Below, one piece after another: positions 1 to 9,002 of a DNA stretch of 64,000 bases. The position numbers and the translations under genes are program-made. The stretch is from IMCC26256 sp037146835 (GTDB taxonomy: Bacteria > Actinomycetota > Acidimicrobiia > IMCC26256): assembly GCA_037146835.1 (NCBI GenBank), contig JBAWWI010000002.1, forward strand, positions 7,733 to 71,732. The letters run 5' to 3'. Every line of letters starts with the position of its first letter. Positions within the stretch are counted from its first letter, which is position 1. The notes beneath the pieces were generated by a model, which did not search any database, was not told where the DNA came from, and saw only the letters and a list, made by a program, of their open reading frames with translations.

Positions 1-86
1 AGCGAACGTGCGCAGAGAAACCAAGGAGATTGAAGGTTCGAGAGGTGGCGGCAAAATCTGGGGACCTAAGCCGCGTACGAATGCGC

Positions 87-1646
87 TCACCCACGGCGAA
101 AGCGCCCCCTGCGAGGTTGCGTGTCATCCTGAAAACGCTCGTATGGGTTGTCGATCGAATGCTGCTCTGCTTCGTGAGCAGCATAAGGATTTGGAGCGAC
201 TTCGTTTGAGTACGGGTTATCTCTTGGAGCGACCAGCGAAGAAGGATCAAGGGCCTTGAACTCCTTGCGCGGCTCCACCTTGCGCTCAGGCAAACAGAGC
301 AGAACCAAGAAGAACGGCATCACCTGAACGCGCTGCCTCGCGAGAATCCCGAAGTTTGAGAATGCGGAGAATGCATATATGAATGCGAGAACAATCCCAA
401 ATGAGTAAGAGACATAAGGCGAATATCTCATCTGATTCCAGAGATTTCGTAGCCTCCTACGAGATTTCCAGGTGAGCCACATCAGAAACACCCCCTCGCC
501 CGCGCTCAATAATGACTGAACGTTTCCTACCTCAAACGGGAACGGCCGATAAAGGATCGTCACTGTGGCGAGCGGGAAATTTGCAGGATTGTTCGTGACG
601 CTTACGGGAGAGAACGTAGATCCAGCCTCCTTTGAGGTGCGGCCCTCCGCATCTTGAAGGGTTTGGTTTACCGTCTCCTGGTTGAGTCCTGACACACCAA
701 AAAACTGAGAGGTCTGGCCGATCAGCACGGTGCCTACGACAAAGAGGATGCCAAACACGAAGACCCTCGCGAAGGGAGTACGCGCTGAGGGGCTTCGTGA
801 CTTGCCTAGCCCTGCGGCGAGCACCATCCCAACGAAGGTAATGAGCGCTACGTGAGGGCGAAGCAGCCCGGCGCTCACGAGGCCCAGTGCAGCAATCGGA
901 AATCCCAGCAACGCTCCTTTGCTCATAACCCTTGCGACACCGTAGGAGATAAGGCCAAGACTAAAGACGGCCCATGCATCCTTACCTAGAGCCGATGGCC
1001 AATAAATCATCGAAGGTAGGAACAGAAGCAAAAACGCGTACCTTCGAGCATCGCCCTCCGGAACGGCCCGCATAAATGCTCGCCATAGCAAGAGCGCACC
1101 AATAAAAGCTGACCAACCGAAGAACATAAATGCCCCAGGTTTTGAGGGCCCAGCAATGGCATAGAGAACTCCGGTGACGCTGCGGAGAAACCCTGTACCG
1201 CTAAATTTTCCAACATCGTAAGTGAAGTTCAGAGATCGATACATCGGAGCTAAGAACTTGCCCCAGAGGTCATACTCCGTTGCGTCCGCTATACCTGAGT
1301 AGAAAACGCTAGTCATCAACATGCGCAGAAGCGACCCAACGAGCTTCATCGAGAAGCCCGCCATCACCAAGAGATATGTCTCGTTGCTTCGGTCGTAGTG
1401 CGCGAGCCGTCGCGCTATGAGGTGAGTGATGCCTAGCAATACGAGCATGTCTACCGCTGCTAGCGCCCACTCGGTGGACGCAGTAGCGACCGCCATCACC
1501 AACGCGACACCGATTGCTGTATACCCACTGAACATCGCTACCCGCATCAGCCAGGGGCGTTTAAGCAGATCTGCGGATTCGACTGTTCCGAGAGATAGAG
1601 ACTCTGGGTCTTCTCCAGGGGAAGACGAGGGGGGCAGGTTGGTCAT
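87..1646 (-). CDS. Polytopic membrane protein, possible polysaccharide polymerase (Wzy-like)
   Basis: A 519-residue protein with many hydrophobic segments from about residue 35 to 440 and a Pro/Asn/Arg-rich hydrophilic C-terminus. Near residue 210 a hydrophobic stretch is followed by a PSMIYWPSALGKDAW segment, a pattern I associate with Wzy/EpsG-like and related membrane glycan proteins. It is the last gene of an operon with the nucleotidyltransferase, PqqD-like and Wzc-like genes; its ATG overlaps the upstream stop as ATGA. A role in polymerising lipid-linked repeat units is inferred from topology and context. A membrane glycosyltransferase is the main alternative. Confidence 0.55.
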   Translation of the reverse strand: MTNLPPSSSPGEDPESLSLGTVESADLLKRPWLMRVAMFSGYTAIGVALVMAVATASTEWALAAVDMLVLLGITHLIARRLAHYDRSNETYLLVMAGFSMKLVGSLLRMLMTSVFYSGIADATEYDLWGKFLAPMYRSLNFTYDVGKFSGTGFLRSVTGVLYAIAGPSKPGAFMFFGWSAFIGALLLWRAFMRAVPEGDARRYAFLLLFLPSMIYWPSALGKDAWAVFSLGLISYGVARVMSKGALLGFPIAALGLVSAGLLRPHVALITFVGMVLAAGLGKSRSPSARTPFARVFVFGILFVVGTVLIGQTSQFFGVSGLNQETVNQTLQDAEGRTSKEAGSTFSPVSVTNNPANFPLATVTILYRPFPFEVGNVQSLLSAGEGVFLMWLTWKSRRRLRNLWNQMRYSPYVSYSFGIVLAFIYAFSAFSNFGILARQRVQVMPFFLVLLCLPERKVEPRKEFKALDPSSLVAPRDNPYSNEVAPNPYAAHEAEQHSIDNPYERFQDDTQPRRGRFRRG

Positions 1647-2770
1647 GGCCCGCTCCGCGACTCGCGCAGTGCCGCAGAGCCTCGCCTAAATCGTGCCCAA
1701 TACGACGAGTCTCGACCCGATATGTGTTGACGGCTAGGTAGGAGCAGGGCACGCATGTAGGCAAGTTTGCCAGTGATCCCAGGCACCGCGGTTACACCCG
1801 CTGCAACCTGAGTTGCATAGGAACGGTTCTCTGACGTGTAAGCCCTCAGAGCTCGCTCCTCGTAGCCACTCGGTGCGTATGAATTGGCCCAGGTAGATGC
1901 ATCATGCGGGGGGAGGTCAAGCCTCTGCCAAGCGAGGGCGATTGCCCGCGCGATCACAACCTCAGCCCTCCACTCTCGCGCAGTCACAATTGCTTGATAG
2001 AAGTCAACTTGATTCACCAAGAGCATCTCTGCAATGTCTCGTAGCGCAACTAGCCGAGCCGATACGTCTCCGAGAGCAGCGTGAAAGCAAGCATGCATAA
2101 ATCGGTGTTGACGCGAGATAGTACGCAGAATCACGCTTCCAATCTCAAACTCCTCCACATCTTTGAAGAGCGAATCCAGATTGAGAGTAAGGCCGAACGG
2201 CCCCGTGCTTAGAGTTCGATGGAGATCAATCTGCAGTCCATCTTCATAAGAGAAGCAGGCACCTTTCCCAAAACGACTATCAAATCCTTTGCTCACCTCG
2301 GCAAATCGACGTCTTGCTCCGGCTGCAGTAAGGATTTCAGATGCTGCGTCAAATGAATCCGCCGGCACCAATAGATCCACGTCTCCAAATGCACGCCAAG
2401 ACGGGTCCGGATAATCGAGGTGAGCGACCGCAGAACCCTTCAGGACCCGCACATCGATGCCTGCAAGACTCATCTCGGAGTAGACCTCTAAGAGTCGCCT
2501 CTCAAGTACCACTGCAAGACTCATCGAACGCCCGTGGTCTTGAGTGATCTCAGTTCTCTGGAGCTCCGAGGCAGTTAAAGAACCGCTATCAAGAGCGCAC
2601 GCGGCGAGCGGAACTAGCCGTTCTAGAAGAAGCCCTCTATGAAACTCCGCCCACTCCGCTTCCGACATCTGCTCTAAGTCTCTGATCTCTTCTTGAGCGT
2701 GCGCGTGGAGTCCTACACCAGCTACAAAACCCAGCATCGAGGTTCGCTCTTCTGATCCCACAGGGTTCAT
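1643..2770 (-). CDS. Stand-alone nucleotidyltransferase family protein (NTP_transf_5-like)
   Basis: A 375-residue protein with a minimal nucleotidyltransferase core: a KGS motif at residues 111-113, the metal-binding GDVD at 129-132, and a third acidic candidate in LQIDLH (D182). This layout matches the uncharacterised nucleotidyltransferase family found in exopolysaccharide and modified-peptide loci. The substrate is unknown. The ATG overlaps the stop of the PqqD-like gene (ATGA), so the two are probably translationally coupled. Nucleotidyl transfer to a sugar or a protein is possible; the sequence does not decide. Confidence 0.75.
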   Translation of the reverse strand: MNPVGSEERTSMLGFVAGVGLHAHAQEEIRDLEQMSEAEWAEFHRGLLLERLVPLAACALDSGSLTASELQRTEITQDHGRSMSLAVVLERRLLEVYSEMSLAGIDVRVLKGSAVAHLDYPDPSWRAFGDVDLLVPADSFDAASEILTAAGARRRFAEVSKGFDSRFGKGACFSYEDGLQIDLHRTLSTGPFGLTLNLDSLFKDVEEFEIGSVILRTISRQHRFMHACFHAALGDVSARLVALRDIAEMLLVNQVDFYQAIVTAREWRAEVVIARAIALAWQRLDLPPHDASTWANSYAPSGYEERALRAYTSENRSYATQVAAGVTAVPGITGKLAYMRALLLPSRQHISGRDSSYWARFRRGSAALRESRSGP

Positions 2771-3042
2771 GAGACCACCAACGCTTCTGTAGCGATCAAC
2801 TCGTCTATAAGCATCTCGACATCTCGTGAAACCACTTCCAAATCTTCGCCGAACAACTCAGCAAGGCTCTGCGAAATAGCTTCCCTAGAAGACCAATCCA
2901 AGAGAAGGTCCCAGACTAAGCATGCTGAGCCCTCGAGGAGTCGCGGTTCAAGGTCTCTCGGCGCAAGAATCACTACGCCGAAGGGACCCGAGCGAGAGAT
3001 CACTTTGGGCGATTGCTTGATGACAGCAGAGGCTTTTGCCAC
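2767..3042 (-). CDS. PqqD-like small protein
   Basis: A 91-residue protein with the PqqD pattern: an N-terminal beta segment (PKVISRSGPFGVVIL), a middle helix with LVWDLLLDW, and a C-terminal winged-helix-like region ending in LIDELIATEALVV. PqqD proteins and RRE domains bind peptide substrates for RiPP-modifying enzymes, but PqqD-like proteins also sit in capsule loci beside nucleotidyltransferases, as here. The start is GTG, with a GAGG ribosome site about nine bases upstream. It lies 23 bases after the Wzc-like gene. No radical SAM enzyme or precursor peptide was found nearby. Confidence 0.75.
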   Translation of the reverse strand: MAKASAVIKQSPKVISRSGPFGVVILAPRDLEPRLLEGSACLVWDLLLDWSSREAISQSLAELFGEDLEVVSRDVEMLIDELIATEALVVS

Positions 3043-3065
3043 GCCCAGAACCTCGCTAGTTAGAG

Positions 3066-4973
3066 TCAGGCACTCGGGTCGTCGAACGCATCGATAGAGG
3101 CAGAATCCCCTTGAATTGATGCAGCGACGCCAGCGTGCTCTGGGTCAGGTTTCCGGCGAACCGTACCTGCTCCGTTCGTTGGCTTACGCCATGGGAAGAG
3201 GCGTGACATTTTGGGGACTTCTCCAGGGTGAGCGTATCCGTACCCATAACCGTAATAACCGTAGTAACCGTAATAACCGGCACGAGCTCCATGCTCCGCA
3301 CCCACAAGCACAATTCCCACAGTTGTTGCTTCAAGACGACGCAGAAGATCCGAGGCCGCCACTACACCACCGCGTCGGGTCCAACCAGCGCGGACCATCA
3401 ATACCGTTGCATCGCAGAAAGTGGAGAGCTCGGCTGCATCGTTGGCTAGGAGAATGGGCGGCGAGTCAACGATCACAAGGTCTGCTATTTCACGCCCTAA
3501 GCGCGCAGCAACTTTGACCATTTCGATTGCGGTACCCGGATCGGTTCGAGTGGGTGCACTTGCGATGAACCGAACATTAGGTATTCCAGTCTCTTGAGCG
3601 ACTGCCAATACATCAGCGACTGTTCCTTGGTAAGGAATATCTGTGAGGTTGGGGCTAATAGCGCCTGAGAAATATTTATGCATCTGCGGCCGGCGGAAGT
3701 CGCCGTCGATAAGGAGTACTGATATGCCCGTCTCTGCGAAGGCTGCGGCAATATTTACAACCGAGATTGATTTGCCCTCCGCAGGGCCGGGGGATGTAAC
3801 CAAGAGAACACGGAGCGGAGTCGCCTCTGTCTCAGATGTACCCGACAATCCTGGGCGACTATTCGCTGGGTGCCTCTGCCACATCGCTACTAGTGAAGTG
3901 CGGAAGGAGCGATAGGCCTCCGCCATTAGTGACGTCGGATCCACTGCCGTTGTTACTTGGAAGCGCAGAGCTCGATCAAGGTTCATCACTGGGATCTCGG
4001 CAATAACCGGCATTCTTGCCGCACCCTCGGTGCCTGGAACGTCACGGATTCGAGCACTAAGAATCTCGAGTAGAAGAAGAATTCCAAGCCCTATGATGAA
4101 ACCAATAGCGGCACCAAATAGGAGTCGTTGAGACTCGCTCGTTGCACCTTTGGCACTGGTAACAAGGATCGTCGCTCGCGCCTTTGTCGCAGCCTCGAGT
4201 GTTGTAAGTCCACTCGTCTGAGGGCCTGCATCCTGTAGATTCGATATCCCAGAGTCAGCTGTTGCGAGTTTACGGAGGGCAGCTTCGCGACGGATACCTA
4301 GGGAGTCGGAGCCCGATGCGCTCAGCCCGGGGGCAGCCAATTGTGAATCGATTTGGCGTATAAGGGTCTCGGAGTTGTTACGAGAGAGTGTTAACCCAAA
4401 GATCTGCTCCTCATATTGCTTCTTGCCTAGCTCATCAACGTAGCCAACGAGTTTCGCAGCGAAGAGATTCGCAACTTTTGCAGCGAGTTTTGCATCGCCG
4501 ACCTGAGCGGTGATTGCTAACGAACCCGTTGCAGGGTCTGGGGTTGCTGAGGCCTTGATAAAGCCATTAACTCCAAGCTGAACCTGACCACTACCAGCGC
4601 TGACAGCCCTTCCAGACTTCTTACAGTCAGGGGAGGTCGCATCTGCGCCAGTCGCCGTACATTTATTAGCGTTGGCACTCTGAATCTGCGGCCAACGCAC
4701 TTCGTCAATCGCCTCGGCTACTCGTTTTGGGACCTCACCGGTAGTCATAAGGAGCGCTAAGCGGTCGTAGTCGCGTCCATTTACCGAGGTATTCGCAGAA
4801 CCATTCGAGATAAGTGTTGTGGTCGCGCGGAAACTCACGCCGGGTCGATTCGCACGAATCGTCTCAGAGCTACTCGGTCGCGTCAGGAGCGCGAAAGTCA
4901 TCGCAATGACCACCGTGACGAGGAGAACCCACCAACGTCGACGAACGATCCTTAGATAATCGGCTGGTCGCAT
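3066..4973 (-). CDS. Wzz/Wzc-type polysaccharide co-polymerase and tyrosine autokinase
   Basis: About 635 residues from the ATG at 4973; a TTG at 4994 would add seven residues but has no visible ribosome site. Order: cytoplasmic start, TM helix (15-31), extracytoplasmic chain-length domain, second TM (284-304), then a BY-kinase domain with Walker A SPGPAEGKS (394-402), Walker A' LLIDGDFRRP (420-429) and Walker B LVIVDSPP (499-506). A cluster of nine tyrosines alternating with glycine (567-580) is the probable autophosphorylation site. The protein likely controls polymer length and export. It is the first gene of the minus-strand glycan operon. Both modules are fused, as in proteobacterial Wzc and many actinobacterial proteins. 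Confidence 0.9.
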   Translation of the reverse strand: MRPADYLRIVRRRWWVLLVTVVIAMTFALLTRPSSSETIRANRPGVSFRATTTLISNGSANTSVNGRDYDRLALLMTTGEVPKRVAEAIDEVRWPQIQSANANKCTATGADATSPDCKKSGRAVSAGSGQVQLGVNGFIKASATPDPATGSLAITAQVGDAKLAAKVANLFAAKLVGYVDELGKKQYEEQIFGLTLSRNNSETLIRQIDSQLAAPGLSASGSDSLGIRREAALRKLATADSGISNLQDAGPQTSGLTTLEAATKARATILVTSAKGATSESQRLLFGAAIGFIIGLGILLLLEILSARIRDVPGTEGAARMPVIAEIPVMNLDRALRFQVTTAVDPTSLMAEAYRSFRTSLVAMWQRHPANSRPGLSGTSETEATPLRVLLVTSPGPAEGKSISVVNIAAAFAETGISVLLIDGDFRRPQMHKYFSGAISPNLTDIPYQGTVADVLAVAQETGIPNVRFIASAPTRTDPGTAIEMVKVAARLGREIADLVIVDSPPILLANDAAELSTFCDATVLMVRAGWTRRGGVVAASDLLRRLEATTVGIVLVGAEHGARAGYYGYYGYYGYGYGYAHPGEVPKMSRLFPWRKPTNGAGTVRRKPDPEHAGVAASIQGDSASIDAFDDPSA

Positions 4974-5389
4974 GCTATTTCCCGAATCCCCCAACTAAAA
5001 ACTTTAAGATGCGCCACGCTAAGTCGCGCGTCTTGCCACGCACTGTAGTGGCCTAATTGCCTAGTGGCTACCCGTAAAAACTACTCCCCTCTACCCCCAG
5101 GAAGTACCGCGGCCCGCCAATTGGGCATTACGCCTCAGTCTGGGTGCGGTCCCTAGAGAATTACCAGAGATGCCTTCTACTCAGAACGGCGAATTCAGGC
5201 TCTCGAGTTCTCTCCGCTCGCAGAGACGCTATGGCCGAAATTGAGGGGAACGGTCATTACCAGTATTTGCCCAGAGGTATCGTTTCGGATAATCCCGCTA
5301 GCTCTCTCGGGCTGTCACTAAAGATTGGTTCGGTCCAGGTTGGCACCACTTGAGTTCTCGGGTTCTCGAGCAACCAGCAGGAGAGTTCT
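4974..5389. other. Divergent intergenic region between two glycan operons
   Basis: About 415 bases separate the divergent Wzc-like and GT39-like genes, so promoters for both operons must lie here or nearby. I see no convincing -35/-10 pair and no strong long inverted repeat. A 69-codon open frame at 5144-5353 has no recognisable features and is probably not a gene. The only clear signal is the AGGAGAG ribosome site near 5379-5385 in front of the TTG at 5390. Confidence 0.5.
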
Positions 5390-7132
5390 TTGAGTGCTCA
5401 ATCAAAGCCGAGCATCCTGCGACGAGGCGCGCCTGGAGCTGCCATCTCGCTTGGGGTCTTGGTCGTCGGATTCGTAATCCCGATGTGGATTGCCCGATCT
5501 CAGGGCGCCCTTGGGGTGGCGCGAGGTGATGACTGGTCGTACCTAGTAACCCTTTTTCGCTGGGTTGATACCGGGCGAATGGAGTTCAACAACTGGGTCT
5601 CAATGTCGCTCCTCGGGCAGCTGTGGATAGCGGCCCCAATCGCCGCTATATGGGGCCACGCCATCACTGTCGTTCAGACGCAGACGGCCATCCTTGGGTC
5701 GATTGGATTGTTATGTGTACTTTGGCTTGGCAGGAGACTCGGGCTCTCGTGGGGTCTCGCTGCTCTAGCCGCCCTGACCATTGCAGTGAGCCCACTGTGG
5801 ATGGTGCTCTCCACCACATACATGACTGATGTCCCATCGTTCACCCTCTCTCTCGCCGCGCTTCTCATTGCAACCATTGCGCTTCAGCGGAGACCTGCGT
5901 CGATACCACTACTTCTGTTGGCGATTGCTGTGGCCGTCTACAGCGTGCTCATTCGGCAGTATGCGATCGTTCCATATATCGCCATCGTGATACCTGGGTT
6001 CGTATCAACAACGAACGCAAAGCGAAACCGGGCCACCATCGCTTTAGTTATTGGTTGCGCTATTTCCCTTGTGGCAATCATCATCTTCTTCATATGGTGG
6101 TCTCATGTTCCAGGTCCCAAGTCGATCGCTCCCACTCTCCCCAATGCTAAACATTTCAGAACAACTTTCATCAAGGGAGCTGGATTTGTTCGCCTAAGCG
6201 GACTCTTGCTTGCACCTGTGTTGATTTACTGCGGCCCAATTCGGATCATCAAGCGCTCATACTCCTCGTCTAAATCGCTCTCGATAGCGATCGGCGTGGG
6301 TGCTGCTCTAGGCGAGGCGATAACCGCGACTCGGTATGTGAGTTCCCAGTTTGTCGGCAACTACATAATCAAGGACGGCGCGCTCTCGATTGCGGTACTT
6401 CCGGGGAAGCGCCCGGATGTAATACCTGGGCCCTTGTGGAGTCTCTGCGTTCTGGTCTCATCAATCCTTGCTGTGGTGCTATTGATGGCGATTATTCCGC
6501 CGATAGTCGAGATGTGGAGCAAAATTAAGAACCGTCAATTATTTGACGTCGACCCGGTTACGAGCATGCTTAGTTTGACCATTTTTGGATTCTCCGCTGC
6601 ATACACAATCGCAATGGTTACTGGAGTACAGGTCTACGACCGTTATGCGCTGCCAGCGATACCGATTATTGCCATTCTGCTCCTAAGAGCAAGCGAACAG
6701 AGGGCTGGTCGCTCCAGGATTGCTCTCACCTCAGTTGCCCTCATTGCTCTTCTGCTCCTCGGCACCTCGTTCGCAATTGACTCCGCATCATTCGATGGCG
6801 GGAGATGGAGGCTTGCAAACCAGGTTGCAGCAGAGAACGGCTGGAGGCCCATTCTGGTCAATGGTGGATTTGAGTGGGTCAATTTTCACCGAGGTAAGCG
6901 AGGAACTGTGGAGAGCCGGGCAAGCTTGGTAAAGATCCAAGCAGATGGATCCGTCATCAAAATAGGTAGATTCTGTGCCAACCTTCGCGTCATGGATCCA
7001 CATACAGACCGTGGTGATGCATTCGCTAGCCGAGTTCTAGGAATCAGGTCTTACAAGGGTCTGCTTCGCCCCGATGTAACGATTGTCGCTCTCCGATCGA
7101 ATCGGGATTGCCCGCGGACCACGAACCCTTAG
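5390..7132 (+). CDS. GT39/ArnT-like membrane glycosyltransferase
   Basis: A 580-residue polytopic protein with about ten or more hydrophobic segments. The first extracytoplasmic loop carries GDDW (residues 46-49), the acidic pair typical of GT-C enzymes that use polyprenyl-phosphate sugars. A soluble C-terminal part begins near residue 470. Such enzymes transfer a sugar from a lipid carrier to a glycan or protein on the outer face of the membrane; the acceptor is unknown. The start is TTG, chosen because AGGAGAG lies at the right distance and no nearer start exists. It begins the plus-strand glycan operon. Confidence 0.75.
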   Translation: MSAQSKPSILRRGAPGAAISLGVLVVGFVIPMWIARSQGALGVARGDDWSYLVTLFRWVDTGRMEFNNWVSMSLLGQLWIAAPIAAIWGHAITVVQTQTAILGSIGLLCVLWLGRRLGLSWGLAALAALTIAVSPLWMVLSTTYMTDVPSFTLSLAALLIATIALQRRPASIPLLLLAIAVAVYSVLIRQYAIVPYIAIVIPGFVSTTNAKRNRATIALVIGCAISLVAIIIFFIWWSHVPGPKSIAPTLPNAKHFRTTFIKGAGFVRLSGLLLAPVLIYCGPIRIIKRSYSSSKSLSIAIGVGAALGEAITATRYVSSQFVGNYIIKDGALSIAVLPGKRPDVIPGPLWSLCVLVSSILAVVLLMAIIPPIVEMWSKIKNRQLFDVDPVTSMLSLTIFGFSAAYTIAMVTGVQVYDRYALPAIPIIAILLLRASEQRAGRSRIALTSVALIALLLLGTSFAIDSASFDGGRWRLANQVAAENGWRPILVNGGFEWVNFHRGKRGTVESRASLVKIQADGSVIKIGRFCANLRVMDPHTDRGDAFASRVLGIRSYKGLLRPDVTIVALRSNRDCPRTTNP

Positions 7133-7256
7133 ACGAATTCCGACCTAGCAACACTCCATATAAATAGTCATCGAATCGGTTTCTGGACAATAGGTCCTCT
7201 AACAGGTCGTAGCATTGGCCGGCCTTGCAAAGATCAGGGGAGGGGCTGTAACAAAC

Positions 7257-8264
7257 ATGGACACAGAAAACCAAACTCCACTGCCTCCTCGGGAAGCGGT
7301 CAGCCTCCTTGGAATTCTCGTTGTCTACTTCCTCAAAGACGACGGAGACCTCCCCCTCTTAGCTCTACATCTCGACCGCATCGAGATGCATACCAAAGTT
7401 CCCTACACCCTGTATGCAGTGGCTAATCGAATCTCGAAGCTCGCGCAAAAAATGATCAGCGAGCGTCCTAACGTAAAAATTGTTGAGCCTCCACATACTG
7501 CATTGCGCGCAAGTCGCGAACATGGGTACTACCTAGACGCGATGCTCCCAATTGCGCTCGCAGATGGCGTGAGTCATATCTGTACACTCGATGTGGACTC
7601 GTTTCCAATAAGCGATACTTGGGTTGACGTATTACTTGAAGCCGCTCCAGAGGAGTCAGGGCTCTCGGGAGTCCTGCGCTCTGAGAATGGGGACGTCGCC
7701 TTACCTCACCCATCGTGCATATTGGCCCGCAGAGACTTTTTTGAGCGGTTTATGCCATCTTTTTCGCCTGATTCGGACTCGACACCAGGTTTTAGAACCT
7801 TCCTGCACAGCACTGGGCAGTCTGCAGATACTGGCATTCGACTTGGGTACATCCTCTGGCAAAACAAAATGCCATGGGGTTATTTGATGCGCACAAATAC
7901 GCGAAATCCACATTATTTGATAGCGGGCATCTACGGAGACGTCGTATTCCATTTAGGGAGCGCAGGGCGCGGAAACGTATTTCGTCAGGACTTCAATAAT
8001 TCCATTCTGCACCGAATGAGCACACCTCTTGAGAAGATCCACACAGTTGGCCCGCGCAGCCAGACCCTACAGCGAGCATTACTGCGCTTCGCTCGCAGAG
8101 ATGTGGAGGAGCGAGTCATTACTAGAAATCGCGAAACGTTTCATTTATTACGGGAGCAACTAGTACTAAATCCAGATGCCCTAATTGGATACCTACAGGG
8201 GACGCAACCGCTCGGAGCGAGCCCCGAATTGGCGAATATCGATAAACGGGAGTCTAAAATATGA
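7257..8264 (+). CDS. Putative GT-A type glycosyltransferase
   Basis: A 335-residue soluble protein from the ATG at 7257, preceded by GGGGAGGGG about eleven bases upstream. A TTG at 7215 would add 14 residues. After a first beta strand (LLGILVVYFLKDD) it has the DxD-like motif LDVDSFP with acidic residues at 112 and 114, as expected for nucleotide-sugar and metal binding. The C-terminal half includes PHPSCILARRDFF, a typical acceptor-side segment. Donor and acceptor are unknown. It overlaps the next gene by four bases (ATGA). Confidence 0.65.
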   Translation: MDTENQTPLPPREAVSLLGILVVYFLKDDGDLPLLALHLDRIEMHTKVPYTLYAVANRISKLAQKMISERPNVKIVEPPHTALRASREHGYYLDAMLPIALADGVSHICTLDVDSFPISDTWVDVLLEAAPEESGLSGVLRSENGDVALPHPSCILARRDFFERFMPSFSPDSDSTPGFRTFLHSTGQSADTGIRLGYILWQNKMPWGYLMRTNTRNPHYLIAGIYGDVVFHLGSAGRGNVFRQDFNNSILHRMSTPLEKIHTVGPRSQTLQRALLRFARRDVEERVITRNRETFHLLREQLVLNPDALIGYLQGTQPLGASPELANIDKRESKI

Positions 8265-8998
8265 CACGTTGGCATGAGAGTCGAGCTCGAAATACGGCTT
8301 ATCGGGCGATGATAAAGGCACGCGTTGAGGCTGAGAAGAAATTAGGCCCGACGCTCCCAGTCCGGCATCTGCTCGGAAAATTAAACAGGTCAAACCTCTC
8401 ATGGCTTGCCGCTGTCTACGGATCAGACAAAGGAGCCGCATCGCACGGGTACGTCGACCATTATGAGCGTTACCTCAGCGCTCGGCGCTCCAGCGCTCGA
8501 CGCGTGCTTGAGATCGGCATTTATCGTGGTGCTTCGCTCCAAATGTGGAGAGATTTCTTCCCGCGCGCCGAGATTTATGGCCTAGACATTGAAGAGATTA
8601 AGGTCTCCGGCTCACGGATTCACACTCTCCAAGGCGACCAGAGCGACGGGGAGCTTCTAGCAAGAATCGCTGCACTCGGTCCGTGGGATTTAATCATCGA
8701 TGATGGAAGCCACAAGCAGTCGCACGTCCTAGCGACCTTCGCTGGCCTCTACGATTCGGTAGCGCCGGGCGGGTACTACGTGATTGAAGACATGCACACC
8801 TCCTATTGGCCCAACGGATACGAAGGCGGTCCCCCCGGAATGGACGGAACAAGCGTCTCCTTAATTCGTGGCCTGCTTGACGGCGTTAATCGTCGATACG
8901 CCATGCGCGATTATGCGGATATAGCGAATGCCTTAATTCCAATCGACGAAGTTCATCTTTTTGAGAAAATCGCGTTTCTCAGAAAACCCAAGGCCTAA
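8261..8998 (+). CDS. SAM-dependent O-methyltransferase (MycE/TylF-like)
   Basis: A 245-residue class I methyltransferase with SAM-binding EIGIYRGAS (84-92), an acidic residue ending strand 2 (GLDIEE, about 108-112), the metal-site motif IDDGSH (146-151) and VIEDMH (174-179). This arrangement resembles metal-dependent sugar O-methyltransferases such as MycE and TylE/TylF. A role in O-methylating a sugar of the exported glycan is inferred. It is coupled to the glycosyltransferase upstream by ATGA overlap. Confidence 0.75.
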   Translation: MTRWHESRARNTAYRAMIKARVEAEKKLGPTLPVRHLLGKLNRSNLSWLAAVYGSDKGAASHGYVDHYERYLSARRSSARRVLEIGIYRGASLQMWRDFFPRAEIYGLDIEEIKVSGSRIHTLQGDQSDGELLARIAALGPWDLIIDDGSHKQSHVLATFAGLYDSVAPGGYYVIEDMHTSYWPNGYEGGPPGMDGTSVSLIRGLLDGVNRRYAMRDYADIANALIPIDEVHLFEKIAFLRKPKA

Positions 8999-9002
8999 CT
9001 CC

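Noticed and set aside
8..259. 83-codon frame at the left edge
   Set aside because: It overlaps the opposite-strand membrane protein gene and shows no recognisable protein features.
2767..3042. Lasso-peptide or PQQ biosynthesis locus
   Set aside because: No precursor peptide, protease, cyclase or radical SAM gene was found beside the PqqD-like gene.
5144..5353. 69-codon open frame in the divergent spacer
   Set aside because: No ribosome site, no domain, no conserved feature seen.
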